NCBI GenBank assembly: GCA_948474755.1
Contig: CAOLHI010000648.1
Location: forward strand, 310,001-374,000
Length of the DNA stretch: 64,000 nucleotides
Direction of reading: 5' to 3'
Source: Ctenosaura bakeri
Taxonomy: Eukaryota > Chordata > Lepidosauria > Squamata > Iguanidae
Part shown: piece after piece, positions 45,080 through 56,229 of the stretch
Position numbering within the stretch: position 1 is the first letter of the stretch
Layout: each line of letters starts with the position of its first letter
The notes under the pieces: model-generated
Seen by the model: the letters and a program-made list of their open reading frames with translations, nothing else
Told to the model about the DNA's origin: nothing
Database searches by the model: none
Position numbers and translations under genes: made by a program

Positions 45080-46242
45080 ATGGAAGGTGAGGGAGCTGCT
45101 GCAGTCACCTGTAACGCTTGTGGCATGTTCCTTTTCTTGCCACAAGAGGTTCTGGGGGTACACCTGCCCCAAGTGCAAGCTGGTCACCTTCTTGGAGGAG
45201 AAGGTTCGCCAGCTGGAGGCACGAATTTCTGATCTCCATCTTTTTAAAGGGAAAGGGGGGAGGAGTTTTTGGATGGGGCAGAGAAGACCTACCAGAAGAC
45301 CGAATGCACGGAGGAGCTGCCAGATCAGGAAGTCACCACACTTTGCCGGGAAACGGAGGTTTGGGCGAATGTCACACGGAGGAGTAAAAGGACCAGGAAG
45401 GTAACACAGACTCTTAGCATACACAATCGCTTCAAATATTTGGGCCCTTATGAACAATGGGGGACACCACGCGGGGGGAAACAGAATGTCAACAAGAAGG
45501 AATCAAACTTCACCAACAGGGACTAGATCAACACTCCCAGCCTAAACAGAATGCCCAGGCAGTCCGAGTAGAAACAGGTTCGCCGAGGAGCCCAGGACAA
45601 GCCCAGAGGAGGCGAGTTCTGGTTGTTGGGGACTCTTTGCAAAAGAGGAACTGAAACAGCAATCTGCAAAACGGACAAGCTCAATCGAAAAGTCTGTTGT
45701 CTTCCTGGGGCCAGGATCAACCACATAACGGAGGGAAAGGCTAGTCAAACCCACTGACTAAACCCCCATTTTGGTTCATGTGGGAACCAATGACACTGCG
45801 AGGAGCAGCTTAAACCACATTGCAAAGGACTACGAGCGTATGGGGACCAAGCTTAAGGACCTTGGTGTGCAGGTGGTCATTTGCTCTCCTCCCTGTTCAA
45901 GGATACGGCGCATGTAGGGAAAGGGCAATAGTAGAGGTCAACAACTGGCTCCGCACATGGTGCCGCCAACAACGGTTTGGGTTTTTGGAACATGGCCTGA
46001 ATTTTCATGAACATGGGCTTCGGCAAGGGATGGGCTGCACCTCACAAAACTGGGCAGGAATGTTTTTGAAAACAGTCTTGCAAGGAAGTTTAAAAGAGGT
46101 CTTTAAACTAAGATCCACTGGGGGGGGGAGACAAATTATTCAGGGCAAGGACTCAGAGAACACGGGGGGAAAAAGGGCCCCAAAATTTGTAACTGGACAA
46201 GTAGTACAAGCGGCCAATGGCGGGAGGAGAAAGAAACAATAG
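45080..46242 (+). pseudogene. CR1 ORF1 remnant: zinc finger, coiled coil and SGNH esterase
   Basis: The ATG at 45,080 follows TTTCAAGG and opens MEGEGAAAVTCNACG. A CxxC at 45,110-45,121 and a CPKC at about 45,164 form a zinc-finger-like pair, followed by LEEKVRQLEARISDLH, a short heptad coiled coil. The reading frame changes at least three times before VVGDSL (45,622-45,640), the catalytic-serine GDS block of an SGNH esterase. HVGTNDTA-like coding lies near 45,778-45,802, then RERAIVEVNNWLRTW, and a DGLHL-like block near 46,029. This domain order is that of CR1-clade ORF1 proteins, which bind RNA or membranes during retrotransposition. The frameshifts make it non-functional. Confidence 0.85.
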
Positions 46243-46259
46243 TACAGGACTTGCAGGAA

Positions 46260-49014
46260 GGGCCGGGGGACTTAAGTGTCTCTACACAATGCAAGGAGTA
46301 TGGGAAACAAGCAGGATGAGCTTGTACTCCTAGTACAAGAAAATAAATACGATTTGATAGGCATCACTGAGACCTGGTGGGATGAGTCTCATGATTGGAA
46401 TATAGGAATAGAGGGGTATAGCCTATTTTGTAAAAATAGACCAAACAAAAAAGGAGGAGGAGTAGCCTTGTATGTCAAGGATGTTTTCACCTGTGAAGAG
46501 ATCCGGGGCTTAAACCCAGAAAGCCAGGTAGAGAGCTTTTTGGGAAAAATTAAAGGGCACCAAAAAAAGGGGGAATTTTCGGGTTTTACAAAAAAGAAAC
46601 CCCAGGGGGATTGGAAATGACCCTTCCCCCAAAACCAAATTAAAAATTTTTAAAGGGGAAGAAATACAAAAAAATAAAGTTTTTTAATTACCCAGAAACT
46701 GGCCCCTTTTCCCGGGGCCAACCCCCCGGGAAAGTTTGTTTTTTGCAGAAAATTTATGGAAAAGGTAAAAGGGGCCCAAAATTTAAATATTCTAGATCTG
46801 GTCTTGACCAACAGGGATGACCTTGTGAATGAGGTAGAAGTGGTTGGATCTTTGGGGGGGAGTGACCATGCCCTGTTGGAATTTAGCATTCAGTGGGAAG
46901 GAGAAGATAAGGGTAGCCAGACACTCGTCTTAGATTTTAAAAAAGCGGACTTCTGTAAAATTAGGGAGCTGCTGGCTGGAATTCCGTGGTCAGGAATAGT
47001 GAAAGGGGAAAAGGGGTTCAGGAGGCATGGGAGTTCCTTAAAAAAGGGGATACTGACGGCACAGTCTAAAACTGTGCCAATAAGGAGGAAAAATGGAAGG
47101 CATCTGAAGAAACCAGAATGGTTGACTAAAGAACTCTCAGCTGAGCTAAGAGTTAAGAAAAACACGTATAGGAAATGGAAGAAGGGGGAAACCACCAAAG
47201 AAGAATTTTTAAACAAGTAGCCAGGAGATGTAGGGAGGGGGGTCAGAAAGGCTAAAGCAAAAGAATGAACTTAGGCTGGCCAGAGACATTAAAAACAATA
47301 AAAAGGGTTTTTTTAAATATGTCCGCAGCAAAAAGGAAAAAAAAGGAGACAGTAGGGTCGCTACGCAGAGAAGATGGTGAATTACTCACAGGGGGGAGAA
47401 AAGGGAGAGCTACTTAACACCTTCTTTGCCTCCGTATTTTCCCAGAAGGATACAAGCACTCAACCTGGCGGTAGGGGAGCAGGGGAGGAAGCAGAGGAAA
47501 TGAGGCATTAATAAGTAGAGAGGTGGTACAGGAATACCTGGCCGCATTGGATGAATTCAAGTCTCCAGGGCCAGATGAATTGCATCCTAGGATATTAAAA
47601 GAGCTGGAGAGGTCATTTCGGGAAACCCCTTGCTTAATTTTTTAGAAATCTTGGAGGACAGGAGAAGTTCCAGCAGATTGGAAAAAGGGCCCAAAAGTTA
47701 TCCCCATCTTCAAGAAGGGGAAAGAGGACCCAAATAATTATCGCCCAGTCAGCCTGACATCGGTACCCGGAAAAATCCCGGACAGATCATTAAGCGTTCA
47801 GTTTCTAATCATTTAGAAAAAAAACGCAATAATCACGAGAAGTCAACATGGATTTCTCAAAAATAAGTCATGCCAGACTAATCTGATCTCTTTTTATGAT
47901 AGAGTTACTAGCTTGATAGATGAAGGGAATGCTGTGGATGTAGCATATCTCGATTTCAGTAAGGCCTTTGACAAAAATTCCCCCTGACATTCTTGGGATC
48001 GAAACTAGTAAAATGTGGGCTAGACAGGGCTACTGTTAATTGGATATGTAATTGGTTACCGCCGAACCCAACGGGTGATCACGGATGGCTGCTTTTCATC
48101 CTGGAGAGAAGTGACTAGTGGGGTGCCACAAGGTTCTGTCCTGGGCCCAGTGCTGTTCAATATTTTTATCAATGACTTAGATGAAGGAAAAAAGGGCATG
48201 CTCATCAAATTTGCAGATGACACCAAATTAGGGGTTGCTAATATGCCAGAGGACAGGATCAAAATTCAAAATGACCTGGATAGATTGGAGAGCTGGGCCA
48301 GGGCGAACAAAATGAAATTCAACAGAGAGAAATGTAAGGTCCTACACTTAGGCAGAAATAATGGAATACAGAAATATAGGAAAAGGGGGGGACGTGGCTG
48401 GATAGCAGTACGTGTGAAAGGGATCTAGGAGTTTTTCATAGACCACAAGCTGAACATGAGTCAGCAGTGTATGCGGCAGCCAAGAAAGCCAATGCAATTC
48501 TCGGCTGCATCAACAGGAGTATGGTGTCTAACGAGGGAAGGGAACCCTTCCCTCACTTTGTTTTTGGGTTTGACCCCATCTTGAATACTGTGTCCAGTTC
48601 TGGGCACCCCAATTCAAGAAGGATATTGACAAAAACTGGAGCAAGTCCAGAGGAGGGTTACCAAAAAGGTGGGGGTGGAAAAAATGCCCATTAGGATAGA
48701 CTGAGAGAGCTGGGGATGTTTAGTCTGCAGAAAAGGAGGTTAAAAGGGGACATGATAGCCATGTTTAAATATTTAAGGGGGTGCCACGTAGAGGAAGGAG
48801 GGGGCTTGTTTTCTGCTGCTCCAGAAACCAGGACAAGGAGCAATGGATTCAAGCTGCAAAGGGAAAAGGGGATTCCACCTGAACCTCAGGAAGAACTTCC
48901 TGACAGTCAGGGCTGTCCGGCAGTGGAATCCCGCTGCCTCGGAGAGAGGGGGAGTCTCCTACCTTGGAGGTTTTTAAGCAGAGGCTTGATGGCCATCTGT
49001 CGGGAGTGCTTTGA
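46260..49014 (+). pseudogene. CR1 ORF2 remnant: APE endonuclease and reverse transcriptase
   Basis: The endonuclease begins VSLHNARSMGNKQDELVLLV and has GITETWWDESHDW (about 46,351-46,400) and the late GSDHALLEF motif (46,858-46,884). The reverse transcriptase shows a PGPDELHPRILKELE segment (about 47,565), FKKGKEDPNNYRPVSLTS (47,709-47,760), DFSKAFD (47,952-47,972), [10 protein letters not shown] (48,120-48,150) and the catalytic FADD (48,210-48,221). The C-terminal part has [10 protein letters not shown] and, near the end, the RLDGHLSG-type closing. Normal CR1 ORF2 is roughly 900-1,000 residues. Here single-base indels give at least eight frame changes. The endonuclease middle is missing or unreadable. 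Confidence 0.9.
46530..46760 (+). other. probable low-quality consensus inside CR1 ORF2
   Basis: The stretch is full of doubled and tripled bases (AAAAAAAGGGGG, TTTTCGGGTTTTAC, CCCCAAAACC, CCCCGGGAAAG) and loses all similarity to the endonuclease on either side. The pattern looks like homopolymer or low-coverage base-call error in a collapsed repeat, not natural decay. Confidence 0.6.
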
Positions 49015-49102
49015 GGGTGTTCCTGCATGACAGGGAGTTGGACTGGATGGCCCGTGTGGTCTCTTCCAACTCTACATTTCTATGATTCTATGATTCTATG
49101 AT
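49015..49102 (+). repeat. CR1 3' UTR and octamer tail
   Basis: TGACAGGGAGTTGGACTGGA, GGCCCGTGTGGTCTCTTCC, then CTATGATT repeated three times. The same end occurs in reverse at 40,791. Confidence 0.9.
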
Positions 49103-49104
49103 TT

Positions 49105-50870
49105 TTTTTGTATGGTGATCACTACGTTAAAAGACATGATACAATTCTTTGATGAACAAGAGGCCTTTTTTTTACCATCTACTTCTAATGAATACTTCAA
49201 GGACAGGGACACCAGTCATAACAGCAGTTCAAAGGATCCCCCCATGGGCCCTTGCAACACAATAATGGACACTACACCAGTACATAACATTACAGTTCCC
49301 AGTATCAGAAAAAGAATTCTATATGGATTCCTCCTGAGGGTCAGAGCATGGAAATGGAGAGAAACTCCCAGGTACTGTCAAATGTGCTGTAAGAATTCTT
49401 TGTATTTGAATGTCCACATGTCATTGATGTGCACAAGAATGTGCAGACATCTCCTTTGTGATTTTTTTTTTTAAAAAAAAAGACTATAGCCCTGTACTCT
49501 GCTTTCAATCAGATAATATTTTCATCCAGGAGCCATTGGTATAGTTTTGCACATTTGTCACGTAACAAAAGGGTTTTGTTTGCAGCTCAAAAGTGACATG
49601 TTTTACTTGAAACTGCTCTTTTATATTCTAGTACTATTGCTACTGCTTTAGAGTGACTTGACCCCCCACTCTGACCTCATAAAATTGACAGGAACAGTTA
49701 TTCCTTAGCAATTCTGTCAAAAGTCAAAAGGATGCTATCCAAGTTGGGTGAAAAATTCCACTAGATTTGAAAAACATACCCCAAACAAAGCAACAACTCT
49801 GTTCACACTGTTCTATTTCTAGCCAGGCTTTTAAGACTTTGACTGCTTCAAAGGAAAAATACAGTATGTTAAGTCTGCTTAATGTGGTATCTCAGTGAAA
49901 GAAATCAGCCCAGATGACTAACCTCTCTTTCTTTTGCTTGGGAACATTTTAATTGTAATCCAATTATTGTCGCATATTTGATATACATCCAACACATACT
50001 TCTAATGGGTGCACTAAAATGACTTTTCAAAAACTTTGTAGAAAATAATGAGTCAGACATGAATTCTCTTCCCTGCAACTGGAGATGAGTCATGGACTAG
50101 CCAAGTCTCTTTCCTCACAGTCTGCAAATAAAAATTGCCAGGAGTGTAAAGAGGAAAGAGTCAGTGCTCAAAAAAGTCACCAACACCCTGTTTTGAGCAA
50201 TTGCCCATAAGGCCTAAGATCATGCTTGCATAACTTGTGAACAACAGACCACAAGCAGCTCATAACCTGTCATGTACTTTGGACAGTGGCAGATGGTTAA
50301 CTATGGTTAGGTCTTTTGTAGACCTAAGCAAAAATCACTCCCCCACCCTCTCTAGGGCCTGTTTTAGGCAGAGAGAGGTGATCTCCTTAACCAGCAGGTG
50401 CTTGGGAGGTGGACAGTGGGAAAGCAGTGAGGTTGATAGGGCATGGAACTGTCCCATAGTCGTGCTGAAGTAAAATTTAACTATTGTTCTGATTGGCTTC
50501 TGTACATAGAATGTGGAAGGGCTACCATTTTATTCTTTACTTCACATAGCAAAACAAATGATGGGAAACATCATTCTGGCATAGAAATGTAAGCCTGATT
50601 TTATTATAAATCAGTACTGCCTGCCATATTTCCCAGTGCAACACACTTTTCTTCAGTGGCACCCGTACTTGATAATGCACTTTTTTCTTTAGTATCGCAT
50701 CTCTTCTTTGTAACTGATGAATTACTAGGAAAAAGTTGTTGGACTCCGTGTCAACTGGAAATTTTGTAAAATCATTTTTCTTGTTGTCTGAGAAGATATA
50801 CATAGGCACTTGGGAAGAAAATACCACCACTATAACCAAGCACAAGCCATACAAGCTGGACAGAAAATTT
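49105..50870. other. unique DNA, no gene
   Basis: The 120-residue ORF at 49,112-49,474 begins just after the CR1 tail and has no recognisable domain. No repeats seen. Confidence 0.45.
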
Positions 50871-50876
50871 AAAGTA

Positions 50877-51302
50877 CAGTTGGCCTTCTATATCTGCCCC
50901 TCCCTCACAAGTGCTTCTTTTCTGGGGGGAAACCCTTTCCCCCTCAGTGGCTCTGATCAAACCATGCAATCCTCTAAAAACCCACCTGTGGTCCTCTTTC
51001 TCCTCTACCAGCCACTGCTTGACCAGATAAAGATGGCTCACAGACCAATTTTTCAGTAGCACAAAATCTTTTCCAATGCCCCCCACACACGCAAGAAGGA
51101 GATGAACAAGAGAGAGGAAATAAAGGTCACCATGCTAACACAACTTCATTTCCCTCTCCTTTCCCTGATTTGGTTTGGACCCAGTGTGCCTGCTGTCCCC
51201 ATCATGCCTCAGCCGCCTTCCTCCTCCATTTTGATATTTGTGGTTTTTCCATTTTGCAGGGGTCCTGTGCCCCTAATCCTAGAGAATGTGGAGGGGCAAC
51301 TG
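50877..51302 (-). mobile_element. Tc1/mariner (Tigger-like) MITE, copy 2
   Basis: It begins CAGTTGGCCTTCTATATCTG and ends GGAGGGGCAACTG, flanked by TA on both sides (50,875-50,876 and 51,303-51,304). Length 426 bp. It is the inverted counterpart of 16,720-17,202, sharing TGGCTCTGATCAAACCATGC, TCTCCTCTACCAGCCACTGC and GGTTTTTCCATTTTGCAGG. ORFs of 107 and 104 residues cover it on opposite strands, an effect of composition. Confidence 0.88.
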
Positions 51303-51309
51303 TATATTA

Positions 51310-53335
51310 GATCAAAGTATAAAATACCTTTGAGGTGATCCAACAGTTCTTTGCAAATTGAATTTTCAGGTTTCTTTTTTTTAAACTTAGTCAATAATAC
51401 TTGTGTGGTCAAATGTGGAAGATTAAAATACGCCACTCTAAATTCTAGTAGAATGCAATCTGGATTCTTGAAAAGAACATTTTAATTGCCATACCATTGA
51501 CTGCCTAGTTATAAGACTTACTGGACTCAGATGTTACAGTTAGCAGCCTTTGTATGCTTATATAATAATTGGTAGTTTGCATGTTTGCTGACTTCTTGTT
51601 TGTTTGCTTTTCTGCACCCACTATCTTCCTGCATCACTCTAACCTGAAGCCATTTTTTTGCTCCCTTTTGTCTCCTCTGTTAGATTATGTATTTCATTAT
51701 GAAAGAGTATTAAGTAAAGCTGTTTTTGTACATTTTAAAACAATGACTAAACTTGTTTTCTTTTCTCTGCTAGATCCTTTGTGTGTGTATCTCTCTCTCT
51801 CTCTATGTCAGCATGGGACTTCAATGGGAGTTCAATTTCCGCCTAGTCCAGTTTGATTACTCTGCTAGAGAGCTCCAGTACTGTCTCTCCCATTTCCCAA
51901 CAAGTATAAGAACTTTGGAATGTGAGACAGCCCCTGCATGAGTGCAGGCAACAACAGCAACAAACAAAAAAACAAATGAACAATTGAAGCAGCAAAAATA
52001 TCACTGCACATTTTAAGATTGTCTTCTGTTGTAGACAGATGTCTCAGAAAATTGACAGCAAGATATGAGTACTTTTAAATCACACTGATTTGAAAGGTAG
52101 AATTAAGAAGAGTGTTAACAGCACAGTTTTGAACATCTAAACTCCATTGAATTCAGTGAGAATTATGGTCAGAGGGAGTCTCTTAAGACTGCAGCCTAAA
52201 GCAGTAATTTTAACTTTGCTTACCTTGAACTTAGTGAGACTTTCTTCCACAAAACATGTATGGGAAGCCTGAACTTTCCCACTCTAATGTACTGTTTATC
52301 AACTTCAGTTGGACCTGAACTATTCTGTAACTATAAAGTCTAAAGATATGGGGAAAAAGCAATTCTTCTATATTGTTTTTCTCTTTTGCTGTGTTGTCTC
52401 CATGCCAAAAATGACTTCTGCTCTCAATGAGGCATCTGTTTTTAACATGTAGCTTTTAATGGTTAGCTCATGTGCATCAAGTTGAAGTTCAACACTGTCA
52501 AGCGAACAGTTCATCATGAATAAACAAGAAGCCATATGCAACAATTTTGGCTTTCTTCTGGTGATCTGCTTGATATTACTTTTTTATATGAACTATTCCA
52601 GAAAAAAAAAAAAGAGTCAGCATATACAACAAATACACAAATAAGTAAATGCAAATTGATTCTTAAGTGTTCTTAAGTCAACTTTAAATAACAAAATGGA
52701 TTGTTTTGAGACTTCAAGAATTTGAAAATGAGATTTAAAACTATTGATCAATGCTTGGCTTTTGACCACTCTTAATGTAATGTACAACCCTATATTTAAT
52801 TGCATCAATGAATTCAGTGAGATTTATTTCTGAGTGCTGTATGTAGAACTGCACTCTTAGTTACCTCTAATTCTCTAGTAGTCACATTCACCATAGATTC
52901 AAAGAGTTACAATTCACCAAGTGTGCATGAGAATTACAGTTTATTTTTGTAAGAATTTACCAAAGTCCACCAATTTCTTTATTTTGAGATGAAAATAATC
53001 AATTTGTGGTTGCGTGTTTCTTTTAAGGAAAATTAGATTTTGGAGAAACTGAAACTGACAGATTCATCCATGGTTTCGTTTGCTTAAAGACAGTTTTTTT
53101 AGTTTGCTTAACTCTTAAAAGCCTATTTTTGAGTCCTTTTGTATTTATCCAAGCTGAATTGAAGATGCCCCTCGTCTCTTTTTTGAGAGGTTCTTTATCT
53201 TCAACAACAACATGAAAAGCAGGTACAGCACAGACTGGCATCTTGTTACTGACATATATAGAGGTAAGTTCTGCATGGAAATTTATAGCCAAAAGTGAGG
53301 ACGCTCTGTGGCCAGCAGAGGAACACATGACATGA
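51310..53335. other. unique AT-rich DNA, no gene
   Basis: A CT run (TGTGTATCTCTCTCTCTCTC) is near 51,783 and an A run near 52,602. At about 52,115-52,205, GAATTCAGTGAGAATTATGG with CTTAAGACTGCAGCCTAAAG resembles an old squamate repeat. No coding signal. Confidence 0.4.
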
Positions 53336-54506
53336 TGAAGTAGAAATAAAAAGATGATACATTGAAGAACTATATAAAAGAGATGAAAGGATAACAGATT
53401 AATTCAAGGAAGAACTATACAAAGATAAACTTTCAATTTTAGAAAGTAAGTGAAAGCTGCACTCAGAGCACTTGGAAAAGTAAATCACCAGGAACAGATG
53501 ACATACCAATAGAAGTGCTTCAAGCTACAGGGACAGAATCTACTCTAGTTCTAACTAAAATTGTCAACAAATATGGAAAACAAAGGAATGGCCCACGGAT
53601 TGGAAATGCTCAATATACATTCCAATGCCCAAGAAGAGGGACACCAGGGATTGCAGTAAGCACAGAACCATTGCATTAATTTCCTGTGTAAGCAAAGCAA
53701 TGTTCAAAATTGTACTAACAAAGACTTTTACTATATACAGAGTGAGAATTGCCAGATGGCCAAGCTGGGTTCAGGAAAGGACTAGGGATCATACTGCAAA
53801 CTATATTGGATAATGGAACTCACCAAAGAATTTTAAAAGAAAATCAGCCTGCGCTTTGTTGATTATAGTAAAGCCTTTGATTGTGTAGATCATGAAAAAT
53901 GATGGATCACTGTTAAAGAAATAGGTGTCCAACAACACTTAATTATCCTGATGCATAACCTTTACTCAGGACAAGGGGCTACCATCAGGAAAAAATATGG
54001 AGAAATGGGATTGGCAAGGGTGTCAGGCAAGGCTGAATTGTACTACCCTATTTGTTTAATCTGTATGCTGAACGTATAAATTAGATTTAGGATTAGACTT
54101 GGAGGTCGGAGGTGTGAAAGTTGGAGGAAGGAACAGTTAAAAAAATGCAAATGATGGATCATTACTGGCAATAAATGGCAAAGACTTGGAATAATTACTG
54201 AAGAAAGTTAAGAAAGAAAGTGCAAATGCAGGTTTACAGATGAACATTTTGAAAACAAAAATTATGATCACAGATGATTCATATAACTTTGAAGTAGGCG
54301 ATGGAGACATTGAAATAGTTCAAGGTTTTCTACACCTTGGCTCAGTCATTAATCAGAATGGAGACTATAATCAAATCAGAAGAAGAGAAAGACTTAGTAC
54401 AGCAGTAGTGAAGGAGCTAGACAAGATCTCGAAGTGTAAAGATAAAGAATTGATTACTAAAGTTGGGACTGTTCATGCCATTGTGTTTCCAATTTCTGTG
54501 TACTGT

Positions 54507-54928
54507 TATTTTTTTAAATAAAAAAAATAAACTACTGTATTAAAAACAGCACTAACTTAAAACAGTTTAAAAACATTTTAAATGTAATAATGCAAATAAA
54601 AACACACACCAAAAGTACAACTACAGGCAGGTAAAATGAGCCCCCCCCCGAAGAATTCTGCCCTCTAATTTTTCTTCAGTTCACAAATTTATACAATTTT
54701 AGAGGGAGAAAAACACTCAAAATCCCTTCATACCTAGAACTCTGATATTGTTGCATTTGCATTTCCTAGGTCACATTGTCTGCTCCTTTTCTTTGGAGGC
54801 CTAAACTGTATTTCTAGCCACACAACTGAAGGTTTAAGTTAATGCAAAGATAAAAATTTTGGGACTGGAGGAAAATTTCAGTGGAGGTTGTACATTCTTG
54901 TATGGAGAAGGATTGTTTCTGCGTTTTG
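54507..54928. mobile_element. unidentified insertion into the RTE element
   Basis: The RTE coding sequence stops after GTGTACTGTTAT and resumes at GTTATGAAAACTTG. The ~420-bp insert starts with a T/A run (TTTTTTTAAATAAAAAAAAT), so it may be an antisense retroelement. CTGTTAT and TTGTTAT at the two edges could be a short target duplication. Family not recognised. Confidence 0.5.
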
Positions 54929-55159
54929 TTATGAAAACTTGAAGTGAAGAATGCTGATAGGAAGAAAATCAACTCCTCTGAGAGGTGATACTAGAGAAGA
55001 TTTCTATGGATATCCTGGACTGCTAAAAAGACCAATGAATGGGTTTTAGAGCAAATAAAGCCTGAACACTCCCTAGAAGCCAAGATGACTAAACTGAGGT
55101 TGTCATACTTTAGCCGTATCATGAAAAGGCATGAATCACTAGAAAAGACAATAATGCTT

Positions 55160-56058
55160 AATTAATTTAATCACAATCTTGACAGAACTTCCTATGATAA
55201 TAACGTATATGTGTTAATACACTATCATGGAACATTCTAATTCCATACTATCTATTCCTTGTCTCCTTGTATTAAGCTTCTTCTGGTTCTTGTTTACAAA
55301 AATACATGTTACACAATTTGTACCTTTTACATTACATTTTCTGTTACCCTTTGCAAGTAATTTATAAATGGCTACCATGTTTGAAGAAATTTGTGATTTT
55401 GATTATTATCTAATAGGTAGGTGAACTTAACTACTTCTACAACCTCTAAGAATTTCTCCAACCATTCCCCTTTTGGTGGAATTGAGACCTTCCACCAATG
55501 CCTGGCAAAAATAATCCTAGCTGTTTTTAGCCATATGTCATATTAGCCTCTCTATGCTCTCCTCCACTGTCAGATTTGGATCCAATATTCTCAATATTGT
55601 TCACTTTTTCAATCTTTTTCTCTATTACTTTTTGCATAACTGCTCGTGCAATAAACCAAAATTTCTGTGCTCTGTTACATCCCCACCAATTGATGAAAGA
55701 ATGATTATGAAAGAGTGATTAGAGAAACAATACCAATGTGTTCCAATGACAGAATGATATAAATTGTAAACGAGAATTTAAAAGAGTATATCAAAAGAAT
55801 GAAATCTACCCAATCTGTAGTTTAAACAGAGAGAGAAGTCAACTTCAATGTAGATGTTCATTTTTCTTCTCTTTTTTTTTTGCTGCTATTCATGTTATCA
55901 TTATGTAGATAGTTACTATTTTGTTTGTCTTTATTTGTCCTAATTATTTGTTATATATAGTATTGTGATCTTAGTGCTATTTTGTCACTGTTTTTGGATG
56001 TTTGCTTGTTCATCTTAACAATTCAATGGAAATTAATAAAAATAATTAAAAAAAGAAA
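55160..56058. mobile_element. L1 LINE insertion with 5' inversion (twin priming)
   Basis: AGAAAAGACAATAATGCTT occurs on both sides (55,141-55,159 and 56,059-56,077), a 17-19 bp target duplication. The right part (about 55,690-56,058) is in plus orientation and ends in A-rich AATTAATAAAAATAATTAAA. The left part (55,160 to about 55,690) encodes, on the minus strand, the L1 ORF2 C-terminus, including a WWK-SIPPKGEWLEKFLE-like stretch. The order inverted 5' segment, then sense 3' segment and A tail, is the twin-priming signature. Confidence 0.82.
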
Positions 56059-56229
56059 AGAAAAGACAATAATGCTTGGAAAGATAGAAGGCAGTAGGAA
56101 AAGGGGAAGACCACATTACAGATGGATGGACTCAGTCAAGGAAGCCACAGTCCTGAGTGTGAAAGACCTGAGTAGGGTTGTTGATTTAGTAGGGTGACTT
56201 GGAGATCTCTCATTTATAGGGTTGCCACA

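Larger units (their letters stand above)
43400..49102 (+). mobile_element. near full-length CR1 LINE with tandem-monomer 5' end
   Basis: The order is a monomer array, a short 5' UTR (45,001-45,079), ORF1 (45,080-46,242), ORF2 (about 46,260-49,014), a short 3' UTR and a tail of ATTCTATG octamers ending near 49,102. Both ORFs are broken by several frameshifts and a poor-quality segment at 46,530-46,760. CR1 elements make no regular target duplication and end in octamer repeats rather than poly(A), as seen here. This is the least truncated of the LINEs in the window. Confidence 0.88.
53340..56225 (+). mobile_element. RTE/BovB-like LINE, 5'-truncated and twice interrupted
   Basis: The reverse transcriptase region reads SPGTDDIPIEVLQATG (53,478-53,530), a KEWP-DWK segment, DTRDCSKHRTIALIS (53,640-53,685), FVDYSKAFDCVDH (53,855-53,893), and a broken active-site region near 54,145-54,160. 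Then MNILKTKIMI (54,240-54,270), FLHLGSVINQNGDYNQIRRR (54,325-54,387) and a C-terminal MTKLRLSYFSRIMKRHESLEKT. After the L1 insertion it resumes MLGKIEGSRKRGRPHYRWMD (56,071-56,130) to the end. Motif order and the RKRGRP closing are those of BovB. Stops and frameshifts throughout. Confidence 0.85.

Noticed and set aside
45069..45457. Host zinc-finger exon
   Set aside because: The CxxC and CPKC pair with the following coiled coil is CR1 ORF1, continuous with the esterase and ORF2.
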